Shown: piece after piece, positions 21,449 to 35,190 of the stretch
Numbering within the stretch: the first letter of the stretch is position 1
Layout: each line of letters starts with the position of its first letter
Assembly: GCA_036245805.1 (NCBI GenBank)
Contig: BTRK01000004.1
Span: 39,148,907 to 39,212,906, forward strand
Direction: 5' to 3'
DNA length: 64,000 bases
Source of the DNA: Pristionchus mayeri
Lineage: Eukaryota > Nematoda > Chromadorea > Rhabditida > Neodiplogasteridae
Position numbers and translations under genes: made by a program
The notes under the pieces: model-generated
The model's input: the letters and a program-made list of their open reading frames with translations, nothing else
The model's database searches: none
Told to the model about the DNA's origin: nothing

Positions 21449-22696
21449 TTAGGTTGAACAGAAAGTCTTTATAAACTTTTTATTTCCCTTCTTCTGACAA
21501 TAAAGCGCAAGAGCGAAATCAAACGTATGCACCATTGTTATCTACAACAAATGTCCAACGTTCAGGCAACTTATGGATTCCCTCCTTGTTGAACCCATCT
21601 CGGCGCGAATCAAAATATTGCTTGAGCGCGGCCTCGATCGCCCCACGGGAAGTGAAGGATCTCTGATCGAGATGACGGGTCAGATCCGAGAACAACCAAT
21701 AATCTGAAGGGGCCAAGTCAGGAGAATACGGTGTATGAGGGAGAACCATCCAGCCATATTTGGACAGCTCCTGCTTGACCTGCCGTGCAACATGGGGTCG
21801 GGCGTTATCGTGTTGATAATACACTTTCTTGCCGTTCAGGGCAGATTGTGCGAATTTCTTCTTCAGATTCCGTAGTTGTTTAGTGTAGACATATCCAGTA
21901 ATTATCCGCTTCTCGGGTAGGAGCTCCCAGTAAATCGGGCCATCCACTTTCCACCAGGCAGAGAGCAAGATTTTCATAGGGTGAAGGTCAGGCTTTGCGA
22001 CGTCCTGTGGGGTCTCATTGGCATCCACCCACTGTGCCCTCCTATGGTGATTCTCATAGCAGACCCACTTCTCGACCCATGTTATGAGACGGTCCAACCA
22101 TCGATCTCCAGCGTGAAGAGAGTAGAGAAAGGGAATCGTCGACACGGTGGTCAAACTGGTCTTGGGTCAATTTGTGGGGTATGAAACGGCCTAGCTTCTT
22201 CTTCTTGCCAATGGAGACCAATCATTTTACGATGGTGCTTTGCGATACCCCAAGTGTGGCTGCCATGTCGCGGGTATTTGGAAAGGATCCAACTCCACTA
22301 CGATCCGTAGCGCATCCAAATCCAGCTCGGGTGGCCTCCCAGACCGGTCATGATCATCCATGGAAAAGCCCTCCTTCTCGAAGAGTTGGTACCAATTGCG
22401 CATGGTCTGGTAGTGAGGGGCATATGAATCGTACACTTCAGCCAACTGACGTTCCTATTCCTTCATTGTAGTGTGAGAGAGGAATACGAATAACAGAACG
22501 TTGCGGATGTGCAAGGCCGTGGGAACAAACATCGTGGTCTTACTAGTGGCAGAATGAAAGGCGTGGAATGGGGAGTTGTTGACCACATAGTCCCTTTGTC
22601 ATGTGTTATTCACTAGAGGCGAGGGTACACCAAAGGTCTCGTGCACTGAGCAGTGATCCAGCGAAACAGTTTATAAAGACTTTCTGTTCAACCTAA
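21449..22696 (-). mobile_element. mariner element, transposase dead (D,D34D)
   Basis: Ends TTAGGTTGAACAGAAAGTCT are exactly inverted at both sides for about 29 bp and flanked by TA. The transposase is on the minus strand. An N-terminal HTH part (22445-22227, MRNWYQLFEKEG, DDHDRSGRPPE) is frame-shifted from the catalytic part (22154-21519, 211 codons). The second and third acidic residues are present (QHDNARPH, D116; SPDLAPSDYW, D151, 34 residues apart). The first is lost: the usual DEKW is VEKW (residues 27-30). A frameshift plus a missing catalytic Asp means it cannot encode an active enzyme. It is inserted next to the 5' end of the MATH-BTB exons. Confidence 0.9.
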
Positions 22697-23640
22697 TAGT
22701 TCAATAACGTTTCCGAAATAGCGTGATAAATCAGTTTTTAACACATGTTCATGAATGTATAAACAGCTTCAACATAAATTGTGCAATTGGTGCTATTCCA
22801 GAACTGCCAAATCTCTTTTGGCTGTCTGATCGGAGCGTATGTAATATACATAAATTTAATGTGTTCTTGTGCGAAATCATGAGCGAAAATAATGGTAGGA
22901 AAAAAGAATATTGATTGAGAAAGTAGTGTTGACAAGAAAGGAAATGTGCATTGCTATTGAGTGATAAGAATATCGCTCTTGAGTGATATTGAGTGATAAG
23001 AATATCGCTCTCTCACGCGACTCCACTATCACTGCGTCTTATCAGATGTCGATCGTTAAGGTTTGATCCGTAAGACATTGCTTTCAATCAATATTCGACA
23101 TTGATTATTTCAGCTTGTTGACCTCATTTTTTAATTATCTTTGTTCAGCTTTAGCCTAGAGATACTGGGTTTTTTGCAGAATTGCGTGAAAGTGATGCGT
23201 CTACGTCTCCTTTCCTGCGAGCGAAAGTAGTGGAGTTCAAATAGACGAAGTTTGGAAGAAATTCCATGCGCGACCAATGGCAATGACGTGCGATATTTTA
23301 CCGATGAGACCAAATGTTTTACAATTGTTTTGATACAGTAAGAAACTTGTCCAGATCCTAGAAATACAGTTGCTTAGCAACGATTCCTTCTGAGTTCAAC
23401 CGATCTTTTCCACCGCATTTTGCAGGAAGAGAGTTGGTTCCTAAAGAGGTCATGCATGAGAACACAACTCATGACATTGGTAGACGTATCCATTGTGAGA
23501 CCTATAAAAAGGTTCAGTTTGAATGCGTAGATAAATATTCGTGTTGCCTCAATACAATAAACACTCTCATACCAAGTGTTCACTTACAAAACATTTTAGA
23601 GGCGGTTGACTGCATCGGAGTTCGGGAATCTTCATAACTA
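22697..23640. other. Gene-free stretch
   Basis: No supported gene. At 22963-23010 a segment of about 33 bp (GAGTGATAAGAATATCGCTC) is tandemly duplicated. The minus frame at 22738-22935 could conceivably hold a lost 5' exon of the MATH-BTB gene displaced by the mariner, but I see no motif to support that. Confidence 0.35.
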
Positions 23641-24666
23641 GTATGTGGCTCGTTGAGTTGAAGTATGCAACTGAATGTCCTCGTAATAAATACATATCGA
23701 TGTAATATACCAAGGTAATATGAAAGAAAGTTGACAATTCAATTTGTCACTGCGGTTTTAGTAGTGGGACCAATTGTGACGGGGACGGTAGCGAAATACG
23801 AGGGTTTGGATTCAATACACTTTCTCGAGTTTAGCAAACAACGAAGGCGTGGCATCGTTTCTGGAACAATGCAAGGATGAGAGCTACCCAGCACAGCGCT
23901 TTCAGTGTCGATCAATGATAAGATAGGCGAAGGGAGAGGGACGAGAGTGCATCCGTCCTCTCTAGCCGCATGGCCGTCCATACCACTCTCTCCTCAACCA
24001 ATCCTTCTCTCGTCACCTCCTCTTGTTCCTCCTATGTCCTTCCACTTTTTCAGCTCTATGTTCTCCCACCTCGGTTTCGATTATGCAAAAGGCACCACGG
24101 CTCAAGCGGAAGATGCATCAACCGACATCAGAATGCGATGTGGAACGTAAAATCTCGTAAATAATATATTTTTATCCAACAATGCACTTGGAAATAATAA
24201 TAATGACATGAGATAACAAGATTTACAAATATAATGAACTTTTGTAATGTAATTATGCATGTTACAAGGCTTTACATATTATCATTTCTCTGGGATTAGA
24301 TCTTCGAAATCGCAGGAATTCACACACAGCCAATATCGAATGATGAGAAATCTCGGTCATCTCAAAATCTCGTCCCATGATGGCACGCATTCCGGGTGTT
24401 GAGCGAAACTACGAAATATCTTTCGCGAAACTGTGCTGAATCATTTAACACCATAGTGGTCGGAAACATAAAACGGAATGAAAAAAAGCTTCAAATGTCA
24501 TGTGGAATGCACGTTCAGCCAAAACCTAAGGGAGGAGGATGAATACGCAACTCACGTATATCACGCCATTCACCTAAGAATTGATCTCAATGTCGGATTT
24601 GACAGAATTACCCAAACCGAGGTTTCTTCGGTTTTATGTTCTACTAGTGTCCCTAAACAATAACCC

Positions 24667-25592
24667 GACTTCTTATTGCCATACCTCAATTATGAAGGTC
24701 CTGGTACCGGGTCGTTGGTTCTGGTACCCACCTTTAACATTGATTTTCTCAGTTATCCTGCACTTTTGGTGAAAATTGCTTCCTGAGTGACCCCCAGTAC
24801 TTTTCAGAGCTCTATCTATGTGTACAAACTAGAACTCATGAAAATGGTTTTTAACAGTGCTACATTCATGGCCAATTATCTCGAAAATCTATCGGGCAGC
24901 TGAAATTTCAGGTTCGTATAGTACTTTATGAGAGCTTTAAAATGAGGGGTTTTTGGTCTCTGAGAGAGGAGCACAAATACCTCTTTGGTAGCTTTGAAGT
25001 TTCGAGTCAATTTGAAGGCATTTTATTAGTTGCAGACCGCGCGTTTACTCAGGCGCGACGTAGAATGAAGGCGTGATTTCATTTTTCAACTGTGTTTCAA
25101 CGGTAACCTAAATACATTTCATTCATTATTGATTGAATAATATTTCATAAATTTCTGAAACATAGTTGAAAAATGAAATCACCCCTTCATTCTATGTCGC
25201 GCCTGAGAAAACGCGCGGTCTGCAACTAATAAAACGACTTCAAATTGACTCGAAACTTCAAAGCTACCAAAGAGGTATTTGTGCTCCTCTCTCAGAGACC
25301 GCAAACCCCTCATTTTAAAGCTCTCATAAAGTACTATACGAATCTGAAATTTCAGCTGCGCCTTTCGATAGATTTTCGAGATAATTGGTCATGAATGTAG
25401 CACTGTTAAAAGCCATTTTCATGAGTTCAAGTTTGTACACATGGATAGAGCTCTGAAAAGTACTGGGGGTCACTCAGGGAGCAATTTTCACCAAAAGTGC
25501 AAGATAACTGAGAAAATCAATGTTAAAGGTGGGTACCAGAACCAACGACCCGGTGCCATGACCTTCAGAATGATGGTACGCAAATGAAGTTC
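24667..25592. mobile_element. Fold-back palindrome, ~0.9 kb
   Basis: Two arms of about 430 bp in inverted orientation meet near 25128, for example GGTACCGGGTCGTTGGTTCT at 24712 against its complement near 25555, and CCCCCAGTACTTTTCAGAGC at 24790 against its complement near 25465. There is no coding capacity. It lies within the 23-42 kb array and interrupts one block. Confidence 0.8.
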
Positions 25593-27499
25593 TCAGGATC
25601 TTTCTGGTAGAGGTGGAGCTACTCATTCCTCGAAATACTTCAGATACCCGTGTTTGGTCAAATCCGAGAAATGGGAAATTTAGCTCGATTCTTGCGTGAA
25701 TAGCGTGATATAATAATTTATTTCTTAATGGGCCGCCAGATCTTCCCCAGTGTTCTGGTTTGTCGAGTTGAAGTAAGCAATTGAAGGAGGGAAATTACAA
25801 TCGAAGAGATTCCCTAATTCGAAAGTGGGGTTTTACTCATTTCTCACGAATAAATTGCGTGAAAAAGAAGATGGGGAGAGAGGGGAATTGCTCTCGCAAT
25901 CAATGGAAAGGGTCGGAGAAGATGGAGAGACGAGTGGAGAATCGCCTTCTCAGGCTGTCTAGCCGTCCACTCTACTCTTTGCCCGCTGCTCTCTATACTC
26001 CTCGCTCTTCTGTCGTCTCTACATTCCTATTTTTCTCTACATACTCTCCACCACCTGTACACTTTCCAATCTCCATGATGGTCCACATTTCCCCCTCGTT
26101 ATCTACATCGCTCCTTCGGAATGAAACCATTTATCATCAACAGTACAAAATCATACAATTCAAGGTAAATACTACGATACAGGTAAATCGTGTTGCTTCT
26201 CTTTAGGAACCCTATTTGTGAGGGGGCAAATAGGAACGATGAATTAGTATTTCTTGCTGTCTGATGAGCACTCTGCATTAACCGTCTTCCGTTAGCCAAT
26301 GTTCTGCTCATTAAGCCACTCGCTTTGTTCCTTCCAATTTCGATGGATACCTCAAATATCTGATCCTTGGAGATTTCCGCAAACCTGATTTTAGTGGTTT
26401 TCATTGAGACAATTATACTGAGAAAATAGAAAGATTGTCATGATCCAAAAAAATTGAATTATTTGCGACTACACACAATCTCGAAATGTACGATGACTAT
26501 TACACTCAATTTTTTAATCCACTCACGATAATAGTATTTCGTCCGCAGTAAATAAGGCTGATTGAGTTGGCGTAGTCAACTGCAATTGTGTTGATAACTC
26601 ACACAACAAGAAGAGAAGTGCGCTAAGAAAATGCGAGATTCGGGCAAACTGGAGATCGTCAAGCTCGGTCGCACCATGAGAGCGTGCGAATCAATGACGA
26701 GAGGCTAGAGAAGAGGGACAAGACGCGTGCAGCCTGCTAAAGCTCGTTGACTGCTTCTACCTTCCTCCTTCTCCCTACTCGCTCTATCTCCCTGCCTAGA
26801 GTTTTGAATCGAAAAGTGGCAGGGTGCGCTTGTCTGAATCAATAGCGTGAGGAGAGTGAAGAAGGGGGAACGCGAAGAATTCAGACTAGTCGAGCTGCCT
26901 CGCATTGTGCTCTACTCCCCTACTATGTTGTTATAAATCCTTCGCACGAGGGATATGTCAAATTTCGCCACTGCACACTTAAAAATTTAAAGTAGTAAAA
27001 CAAGACCGAGCTCGGAAACTGCTGCTCCTCTCAACAATGAACGGACTCAAGTAACAGTTGCCAATGGACTCCAGAATGGATACATAAGAGAATGAGGCAA
27101 TTATGTGTAATTGCGCATGCGTTCAAAGGCGAAGGCGACGAGTGAGTGTAGAGCGACGAGAGGAGCAGTCGTCTGACTCTCTTCAGTTTGAACGCTCCAT
27201 CGTCTCTCTGACCGGCGAGAGAGCGTGCAAACTGAAGAGAGTCAGACCACTGCTCGACGAGAAGATAGCCGCCTCTTCTATCTCCTCTATCTGGTCGTAT
27301 TCTCCCCAATTTCCTACTTGACCTCACGTTATATCTAATTACCTCTACTTACTTTCCATCATTTGTACTTGCTTTTATTCCAAGGATATTGCACATTCGA
27401 GCTATTTCGCGTGTGCATTCTGATCGCTGATGTTGATGGTAGTGAGCGGCGATACGCAACTTTATCAACACAATTTAACATGATAAACGCTGATGATGA

Positions 27500-28675
27500 T
27501 ACATATGTCCGGAAAGTTCGTATAATGCTTCGGAAAAAAGTCAGTTCGCGATCAAATGCATTGATTGCGCAATCTGTTTGTCAACAATGTATTGCATCAT
27601 TCTGACGTTGAGTAGTGAGAGGATTTAATCAGTCTCCTAGTTCCTACATTGATTCTTGTGAAGGACTCCCATCTCTACCTCCGAGCAGTTTTACTTCATT
27701 ACTACCGTCTTGGCCGATCCGTGAAGGAGGCCCACTCTGCCCTGGCCCAATCGGAAGGAGCTGACGCCCCCTCCATACACTTCTGCTGTAAGTGGTTCTC
27801 CCGCTTCAAGAAAGGGGAGTTTGGTCTCGATGATCAACCCTCGATGATCAAAGTTGAAGAAGGATACTGGTACTCCCAGATCAACGGTGTCCGATATCCT
27901 CCATCGATCTGGGAAGAAGCCGAAACTCCCACAAGTGATTCCTCATGACCTCTCCCCCGAACAGCTGAAAAATCGTGTTCAAGTCTGTCGGGAATTACTC
28001 CATCGTTGATCCAATCTTCGATGGGTCAATTCCATCATCGCTACAGATGAGAAGTGGATCACATACGATAACCCTGTGAGGAGACTGCAATGGGTGGATG
28101 CAGATGAGAAGCCCACGCCCGTCCCGAAGAAGGAAGAGCATGGAAAGAAGGAACTCCTCTGCTTCTTCTTCTCAGTGCTCGGTCCCATCTACTGGGAGAT
28201 CCTCGCCCCTGGCACCAGCATCAATGCCGACCTCTTCTCTGAACAACTGCAAGATGTCGCGATCAGAGTCCCTCCCAGACTCCTGAACCAGGGCAAAATT
28301 CTTCTTCTGATGGACAATGCTCGCCCACATCGAGCGAAGATGACCCAGAAGAAAATGGACGAGCTGAAGATCGAGAGGATTCCCCATCCACCGTATTCCC
28401 CGGATCTCTCCCCATGCGACTACCACTGCTTCCGCTCTCTCTCTGACTTCTGCAAAGGAAAGAAGTTCAAGAATCGAGATGAAGTTGTGAGGGCTTTTGC
28501 GAACTGGGCGGTCTCGAAGAAACCCGCATTCTGGAAGAGAGGAATCGAGACCCTGCCCAATCGCTGGAGGGAGGTAGTGAAAAAGAAGGGGGCATACATT
28601 GGTCACTGAGAATTGTAAAGCATTGAATAAAAAATAAAAACAAAAAATTATACGAACTTTCCGGACACCCCAATA
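27500..28675 (+). mobile_element. mariner element, transposase with stop and frameshift
   Basis: The ends share GTCCGGAAAGTTCGTATAAT in inverted orientation; the left terminus is decayed. The transposase is on the plus strand. The N-terminal HTH part begins at 27649 (CCKWFSRFKKGEFGLDDQPS). A frameshift near 27911 follows, then an in-frame TGA at 28007-28009, then the catalytic part. All three acidic residues survive: GATGAGAAGTGG at 28046 encodes DEKW, MDNARPH carries the second, and SPDLSPCDYH carries the third, 34 residues on. The C-terminus ends KKKGAYIGH (stop 28607-28609). It belongs to a different mariner lineage from the copy at 21449, judged by its ends. Confidence 0.88.
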
Positions 28676-29779
28676 GGATCTTCACTTCGTGTTCCAAATA
28701 GAGAAGCTATAGATTCTCGTTCTAGGTTCTAGATTCAAATAGATTCTGAATGGCTCGAACAATACGTTTGCAAAAGAATGATCAACTCACATTCTATAAA
28801 TTTGCTTGAGGTTCTTGAAGTTCGAAACGTGTTCATTTAGGCTTCTGTCGAGTTGAAATATGCAACTGAAAGAAGTACAATTTCCTTTACTGAAAACAAC
28901 ATAAAATTAGTAGAAAATAGTGGCTAGTTTATCCGCTTAGACTTGTATTACAAGAATTTGTGCGCGCTATGAAAATATGATGCATTAGATAGCGGAAATT
29001 CGGTCTCGCGATCAATGGGGGGAGATGGGAGGAATGGAGAGACGAGAGAGCCTCTCTCGCTGTCTTTTTCGCCCTCTCTACACTGCAGTTTCGCTACGCT
29101 ATTCTCATTTAGTCTCGTTTCTGGTTGAGCCTGGACTTTCTACTAGCTTGGAAGAGGATGCACATAACGGAGAGGCTGGACTAACGGACGCCGCGGGTGG
29201 GGCGCATCATATGAAGAGCACTGCTCCATCCTAAGCTGAACATTAATGTCTGATCTGATAATTATTTGAATTGAATGTGGCCAAATATGTGGAACGCAAC
29301 AGCGATGTCTGGCTATATCCTCTCACTTTTCCAACTCGCTCTGAACAAACGGTATTAACTCATTGCACTGCAACTGTAATTCCCTCATCTTTTCTCCTTT
29401 GATAAGAGATGGAATGACAACGAGAGAAAAACTTCCCCAATCTCGTTCCCCGGCTGTCTCTCCATTCTTCCGCACATCTGTACATATAACCAAGTGCTTG
29501 TAAGCCTTCCCCTCTCATGTATCTCTCCTTCCCTCGCTCTAGGGTAATTACATGATTTATTGCATCTTTGACAAAGAATCGAATAATGAAACGGCATGAT
29601 GAAGCTGGTGTACAAATAATATAAGAATCACCGTAGTAAAAACAGAAACGTTGTTTCTTTTTTTTCATATTTTACACAGGATGATGCGTTCATCATCTCG
29701 ATATCATCAGCTTTCACCTCGAACTTCCCGATCATGATTGCTTAATCCATGCATTATATGAAATGCAGACACTTCCTAC

Positions 29780-30528
29780 TAGGGTTGGTCAAACCGAGTC
29801 GGGCCAGTCGAGCACCCGACTCTCAAACTCGACTCGGGCTCAGCTCGACTCGAGCCTGAACATGCGAGCCGCTGGAAAATGGTGCTAACCCGATCGGGCG
29901 GCCCGACTTCGAGAGTGAAGAGTCGAGCAGCTCGTCTGGCCCGACTTGGCCCGACTGGCTCGACTCGGCCCGAGTCGGCCCGAGTCGGCCCGAGTCGGCC
30001 CGAGTCGGCCCGACTTTTCGAGCTCAAACAAATGACAATTCCGCGTCGTTCTCACCAATGTAATTTGAAGTTCTACTAGGGAGCAGCCGGTTAGTCCAGT
30101 GGTTGTATTTTGCACCCTCAGTAGAAAAAGTAGCTGGTTCAATTCCGCTAGATTCGTTTACGTTTTTGCTCAAATTGTTTATCATTTTGCTCATTTATTT
30201 CATAATTATAACCTACAAATAAAGCAATAACGACAAATTGAATACAGAGTTGACCCGGGGTCTTTTGGTGACAAGGTGCAAAACACAACCACTTCACCAA
30301 TAGGCTGGTTATCCCTTTATCTGCTAACGATAATGGTAAGCAGGACACGGAAATGCCCCTCTGAGTTCGGCTTGGCTCCAGTCTGGCCGAGTCGGGCTAA
30401 TCGGGCCGCTCGACTCTTCACTCTCTAGGTCGGGCCACCCGATCGGGTTTCGAGCCAACTCGGGCTAAAATTAGGATTTTCCGAGTCGAGTACTCGAATA
30501 CCTGGCTGGCCCGATTTCACCAACCCTA
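29780..30528. mobile_element. hAT-like palindromic MITE with CGAGTCGGCC repeats
   Basis: The ends are TAGGGTTGGTCAAACCGAGT and the complement of CCCGATTTCACCAACCCTA. The flanking 8-bp sequences are CTTCCTAC and CTTCATAC (7 of 8). The arms are rich in CGAGTCGGGCC, with five direct CGAGTCGGCC copies at 29968-30016. Its centre (30090-30310) holds two opposed tRNA-like segments, each with A-box (GTGGTTGT) and B-box (GGTTCAATTCC) resemblance. Confidence 0.75.
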
Positions 30529-31421
30529 CTTCATACGTTGATGAAAAGGGATGATGAGTAATTCACATTACACAATTTGATGTTTTGACGAAACTACAGT
30601 CATGTGTGTCGTCATGACGTCATGAAGTCGTCTCACGTCATGACATTCTGCGTCATGACGGTTGTTCGAGGTGGAATAGGCAACTAAATATCAGTTGATG
30701 AAAAGTGCAAACGAGCGAGGAAACACGGTAGATTAGCGAGAACATATCGCGGGATAAAATTAGTAATGAGGCCTTGAGCAGCAGTGTGCGTGAAATAACT
30801 ATCGGAAGGTGAGTAAGGACTACTGCAGTCTTCTCACGCTCTGCGTCGGCGCCTCATATTTCTCCCTACTCGTTTTATATCTTGCCTCCACGTCATTTAT
30901 CCCTTTCCCCCAATATGAAAAACAAGCCCAATCAATGGCGAGAGGCGAGGAAAGGCGGAGGATGGGGACGAATGAAGTCTAGTCGAGATGTCTTGCCCCT
31001 TCTGTAATACTTCATCTATCCTCTTATATTCGTTCCCAGGATTGCTAATCACTATCTGCAAGTTTACCCCTCCTCCTTCTACCTTCTCGTTCTCCCCCCT
31101 GCCTCTTCTCCCTCTCTCTCCCTGTATCTTCTACCCCCCATTAGTAGGGAAGTGTTCAGTCTCAGTGCACACTGAATGAACGACGAGATACTAGTGAAGA
31201 GGAAAGACGACTGTCTAAAGCTCTCTGACTGCTTCTCCCTCCTCATCTTTCTCCCTACTAGTTCTCTCCCCTGCCTCCACTTCTGAGTCACAGAGTACGT
31301 GTGAGTAAATTGATGACGGGAGGCTAGCAAGAGGGGGGGAACAGGGTAAATAGCGATTAAGGAGAAGTAGTTTAGGCGTGGGAATCATGCATTAGTTTAT
31401 CTGCTCCTCAATAGAAACGTG

Positions 31422-31931
31422 GGGGGCGGCCAATCCGCAACGGATTGCCGTTCGCTGGAGATTTGATCAAGCATCTTGGGAGTTGTTGCATTGTTATCAG
31501 TGTACCATCTACTACATCATCCTGATTAGATCATCTAACTAAGCGATCTTGAGTTTTACTCACTATCGACATATAGGGGTTCATGGTCCAAATTTGTGAA
31601 TTTGAGTAGAAAATCATGGCTAGATAAACACCCAATGCCGTAACCGATTGGTACTCCTGTACACCAGTTACTACTGTTATTCAATAACTTGTGTATCAGT
31701 TTGCTACGGCATTAGGTTTTTATCTAACCATGATTTTCTACTGAAATTCACAAATTTGGACCATGAACCCCTCCCTATACGTCGATAGGGAGTAAAACTC
31801 AAGGTCGCTTAGTCAGACGATCTAATCAGGATGATGTAGTAGATGGTACACTGATAACAATGCAACAACTCCCAAGTTGCTTGATCAAATCTCCAGCGAA
31901 CGGCGATCCGTTGCGGTTTTGTCCGCCCCCC
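31422..31931. mobile_element. hAT-like palindromic element with perfect 8-bp duplication
   Basis: A 510-bp element beginning GGGGGCGGCCAATCCGCAAC and ending ...TTGTCCGCCCCCC, self-complementary over about 210 bp per arm. It is flanked by GAAACGTG at 31414-31421 and again at 31932-31939, a perfect 8-bp target duplication. No coding capacity. Confidence 0.85.
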
Positions 31932-34277
31932 GAAACGTGTCATTGATTGCACGCAAGCTGTGCCTGGAAACTAGATCTGATACTCATGTGATGTGCATCT
32001 TTGAAAAGTGGGGAGAGCACATTCGTATTCACACTTTCATGTCTCCTCCTTCTCATATCCTTTCTACCCTTCCCATATCTTCCTCGCTTTTATGAATCCA
32101 AAAAAACATATCCTAAATAATATAATGCAAAGGCCAGGGATAGATGATGTCTAGATAAATGGAAGGAAGTTGAGAATTCCTTTTACTGAGCCGAAGAAGA
32201 ATCTTGTCAATTCTAATCCTTTATGGGAGAAAACACATGGTACAATGCGGTGCTCTTCTGTGTGCTCATTACTCGACGTCGCTTCTTTTCTCTATATTTT
32301 ACGACCTGGTGTTTACATCCATGATGAAAAAAACAACTTTATTGGGGTGCAAGTAAGGCTGGGGGGTGTTTGAGCAAGCAACTCTGGGAAGTTGAAGATT
32401 GCGGTGAAGATATACCTGCAATCGATATGAATTTCAGTGCCCACGCATCATGTTAAGCTACTGACCTCATCCCACTGTGTTAGGTTACGAATACACTTTG
32501 CCCCTACGATGTTATTCTGCATCGAAAAGCTCCGCCTCACGCTCTATCTTTTCTGGACTGTTCGATTGCATTGAAGAATTGGATGGTTGGCTTGAAGTTG
32601 GCTAAAAACATCGAAATGTAACGTTTCGAATTAAACTCAACAAGGAATACTAACTTTTTGAAGAATCAATGTGCGGCTGGTATTTCCGAATTGTCTTCCG
32701 TAATGAAGTTCCTGTTGAGTTGAAGTAGGCAACTGAATGCGCAATTAAGAACTTCAACAAACACGGAAAAGAGGCATAATTAGATAGTTCATCTGAGTTC
32801 CTTGCGCGTAACATGATATGTGGAGGGTACACTGTAGAGAGAGGCTTATGGACAGAGCGAATGCTGACGTACTCGATGGTTTGAGGGAACGGAGTACAGC
32901 GATAGAATGGTGAAGAGTGAGCGTACAATCAACATCGTGATGGGGGGGGGGGTGAGAGGAAGTGGCGAAAACAAGTATATCTCGCCGTCTGGTTCACCCT
33001 CTTTCTCTCTTCCCACGAGCTTCATTCTCTCAATATTCAGTCGAGCGCTCTTTTATCTCTTCCAATCTTCGAATTAATAAATTTTCGAGCGGAGAAAACA
33101 CGAAAACTCCGAGTCGTCGGGTCTTCAATCTACTCTCACTATATCTCATTGCAACTCATTCTTAAAGCACGGACCACGAGAGTTCCTCTCTTCATTTTAT
33201 TCTCGAATGAAGTTCACTCCCAGTGCAACTATTCGCATTCTTCCTTTATTGGACGTCTCTTCTTCTACGTCTCTTCTTTCTCCTACCCAACCGCTTTAAT
33301 GAAGGTGGTATAGAAATCCGAAATAGTCATCCCATCTATAAGAATATCTGGAACTGTACACCAAGGAATTGTGCAAATTGAAAGAAGATTCAAATTGTGC
33401 TTGACAGCATTGAACGTTATGTGTAGTTGGTATGAATGACATGGGCTAAACGTATTTCCTCATCATTTCGTTGCAGATTCCAATGTTTGCTAGAGGCATT
33501 AATAAAATAAGCTTTCGTCAGAGAACATCCCACCGATGAGCATTTGTCCAAGTTCTTTAGGAACAATAGTGCAGCGATATACAATAATATATTTATCGGC
33601 TATTTTTTACAACACTGATGTTGTTGAGATTCTAAATAACATAGTAAGGTGAACGGTCTCCTCTATTCGACCGGGAAATCTTCATAACATGTCCCCCGAT
33701 GGAACATGTAATTAGTGCAACGCGGTTGTGATTACACAATCGTCATTCTAATCGTGATTTCGCTCCACCTGAATTGTACATGCAACTAAAATTCCTCATC
33801 TTCAATATTATGCGACTAATTCGGATGAGAACTGTGACGTCATTCCGCCCTTGTCAAATTCGGTATGAAGTCATAGCTCTCATCCGGATTATTTCCAATG
33901 TGATACACGCGACTCACAAGTTTGTGATTGTGGATGCCCATTAATTCAGGGATTATTGCCCGTCTCACTGGACCTTCGAGCTGGAGTAGACAGCTGAAGC
34001 GAGGATGGAATTGAGGAAGAAGATGCAACGACGAACGCAGAAACGTTCGAAAAAAACACTCTTAGAATGGGCAAAAGAATAATTAAGAAGCTGATTTCGA
34101 CTTTTAAGTGAGGGTTATATGTATCTGGGATAATATGAATCGTAGAAAATCCGATTCCTTTTACAATGGGCACAAGACGTAATTTCGAAGTGGATGTCGA
34201 CTTGAAAATTGAGATCATTTCTATTGAATTGAGCGCGAGATCAATAGTGAAGAGAGAGAGATAGATGTGGCCAGGAA

Positions 34278-34409
34278 TAGGGTTTCCCTTTTCAGGCGGT
34301 TCAGACGTTCAGGCGCCTGATGTTTGGGCGCCTGTCTCTCGAAATGAAATGCTATTTCGCGCGCCTGAAACCTACCCGAAAATCGAAACACCCAAACAGG
34401 GAAACCCTA
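34278..34409. mobile_element. hAT-like MITE, TAGGGTTTCCC, perfect 8-bp duplication
   Basis: A 132-bp element with ends TAGGGTTTCCCTTTTCAGG and ...CAGGGAAACCCTA. The target duplication GCCAGGAA is perfect on both sides (34270-34277 and 34410-34417). The interior has CAGGCGCCTGA and CGCGCGCCTGA palindromes. Confidence 0.85.
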
Positions 34410-35190
34410 GCCAGGAAATAAGCGATGAACGAGAGGGACTCTGCCTCTTCTTTCTGATCTTAGACTGCTCTTCCTCTAAGTTTAAATATGATAGCGGGAA
34501 GCGACTCTATTAGCACATGGTAGATTATTCGGGGAATCCTCATTTTTATTGACCAAATGAACGGTGTGAGAGTATTGGAAAAGAAGACATAGTTGCCCGA
34601 ATTGAGCACTCTAGTGCGCGTTCAATAGCAAGAGAGGACAAGAGGGAGTGAAGGCAGGAGAACTTGCGATGTCTCCCCGTCTCATCTTTCTTGCACGACA
34701 CTCTTCTCCCAGCTCCCTCTCTGAATCTCTTATCATTGCACTGCATTTCTTCTTCTCTCCCATTCCTTACACTCCAACGAGAAGGGTGGGAGAAACAGAC
34801 GGAGAAAAAAATCTTCGTGTCTATCCCCATGTCCTTTCTTCTCATGCCTCAATTTCCTGCGTCTACTCAAGCGGAAGTGCCAGTATTCCTCTCTCTCCAT
34901 CCCCTCTCTATCCTTTCCTTGTTCTAGTGAAATATCAAATTTTATCACCGATAAAATAATACGAAATATATGAATATGCGAATATTGATACGAAAAGAAG
35001 TATATACAAGTAAGATGCGAATTGCAGTAGTAAATACCGCTCCTGAAATCCTAATGGGTCGAGAATCTGACCGTAGGGTCCTTCTTCTTATTGTGTCTCT
35101 ACGTGGCGCATCTACATCGTGCATGTCTGAAAATAGTAGGTTACACACTTAAACGATTTTTTTAGGAATATCGACAATCAGTCAGTAATT

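Noticed and set aside
22738..22935. 5' exon of the MATH-BTB gene displaced by mariner
   Set aside because: The position is suggestive, but no MATH-like pattern or matching splice phase could be shown.
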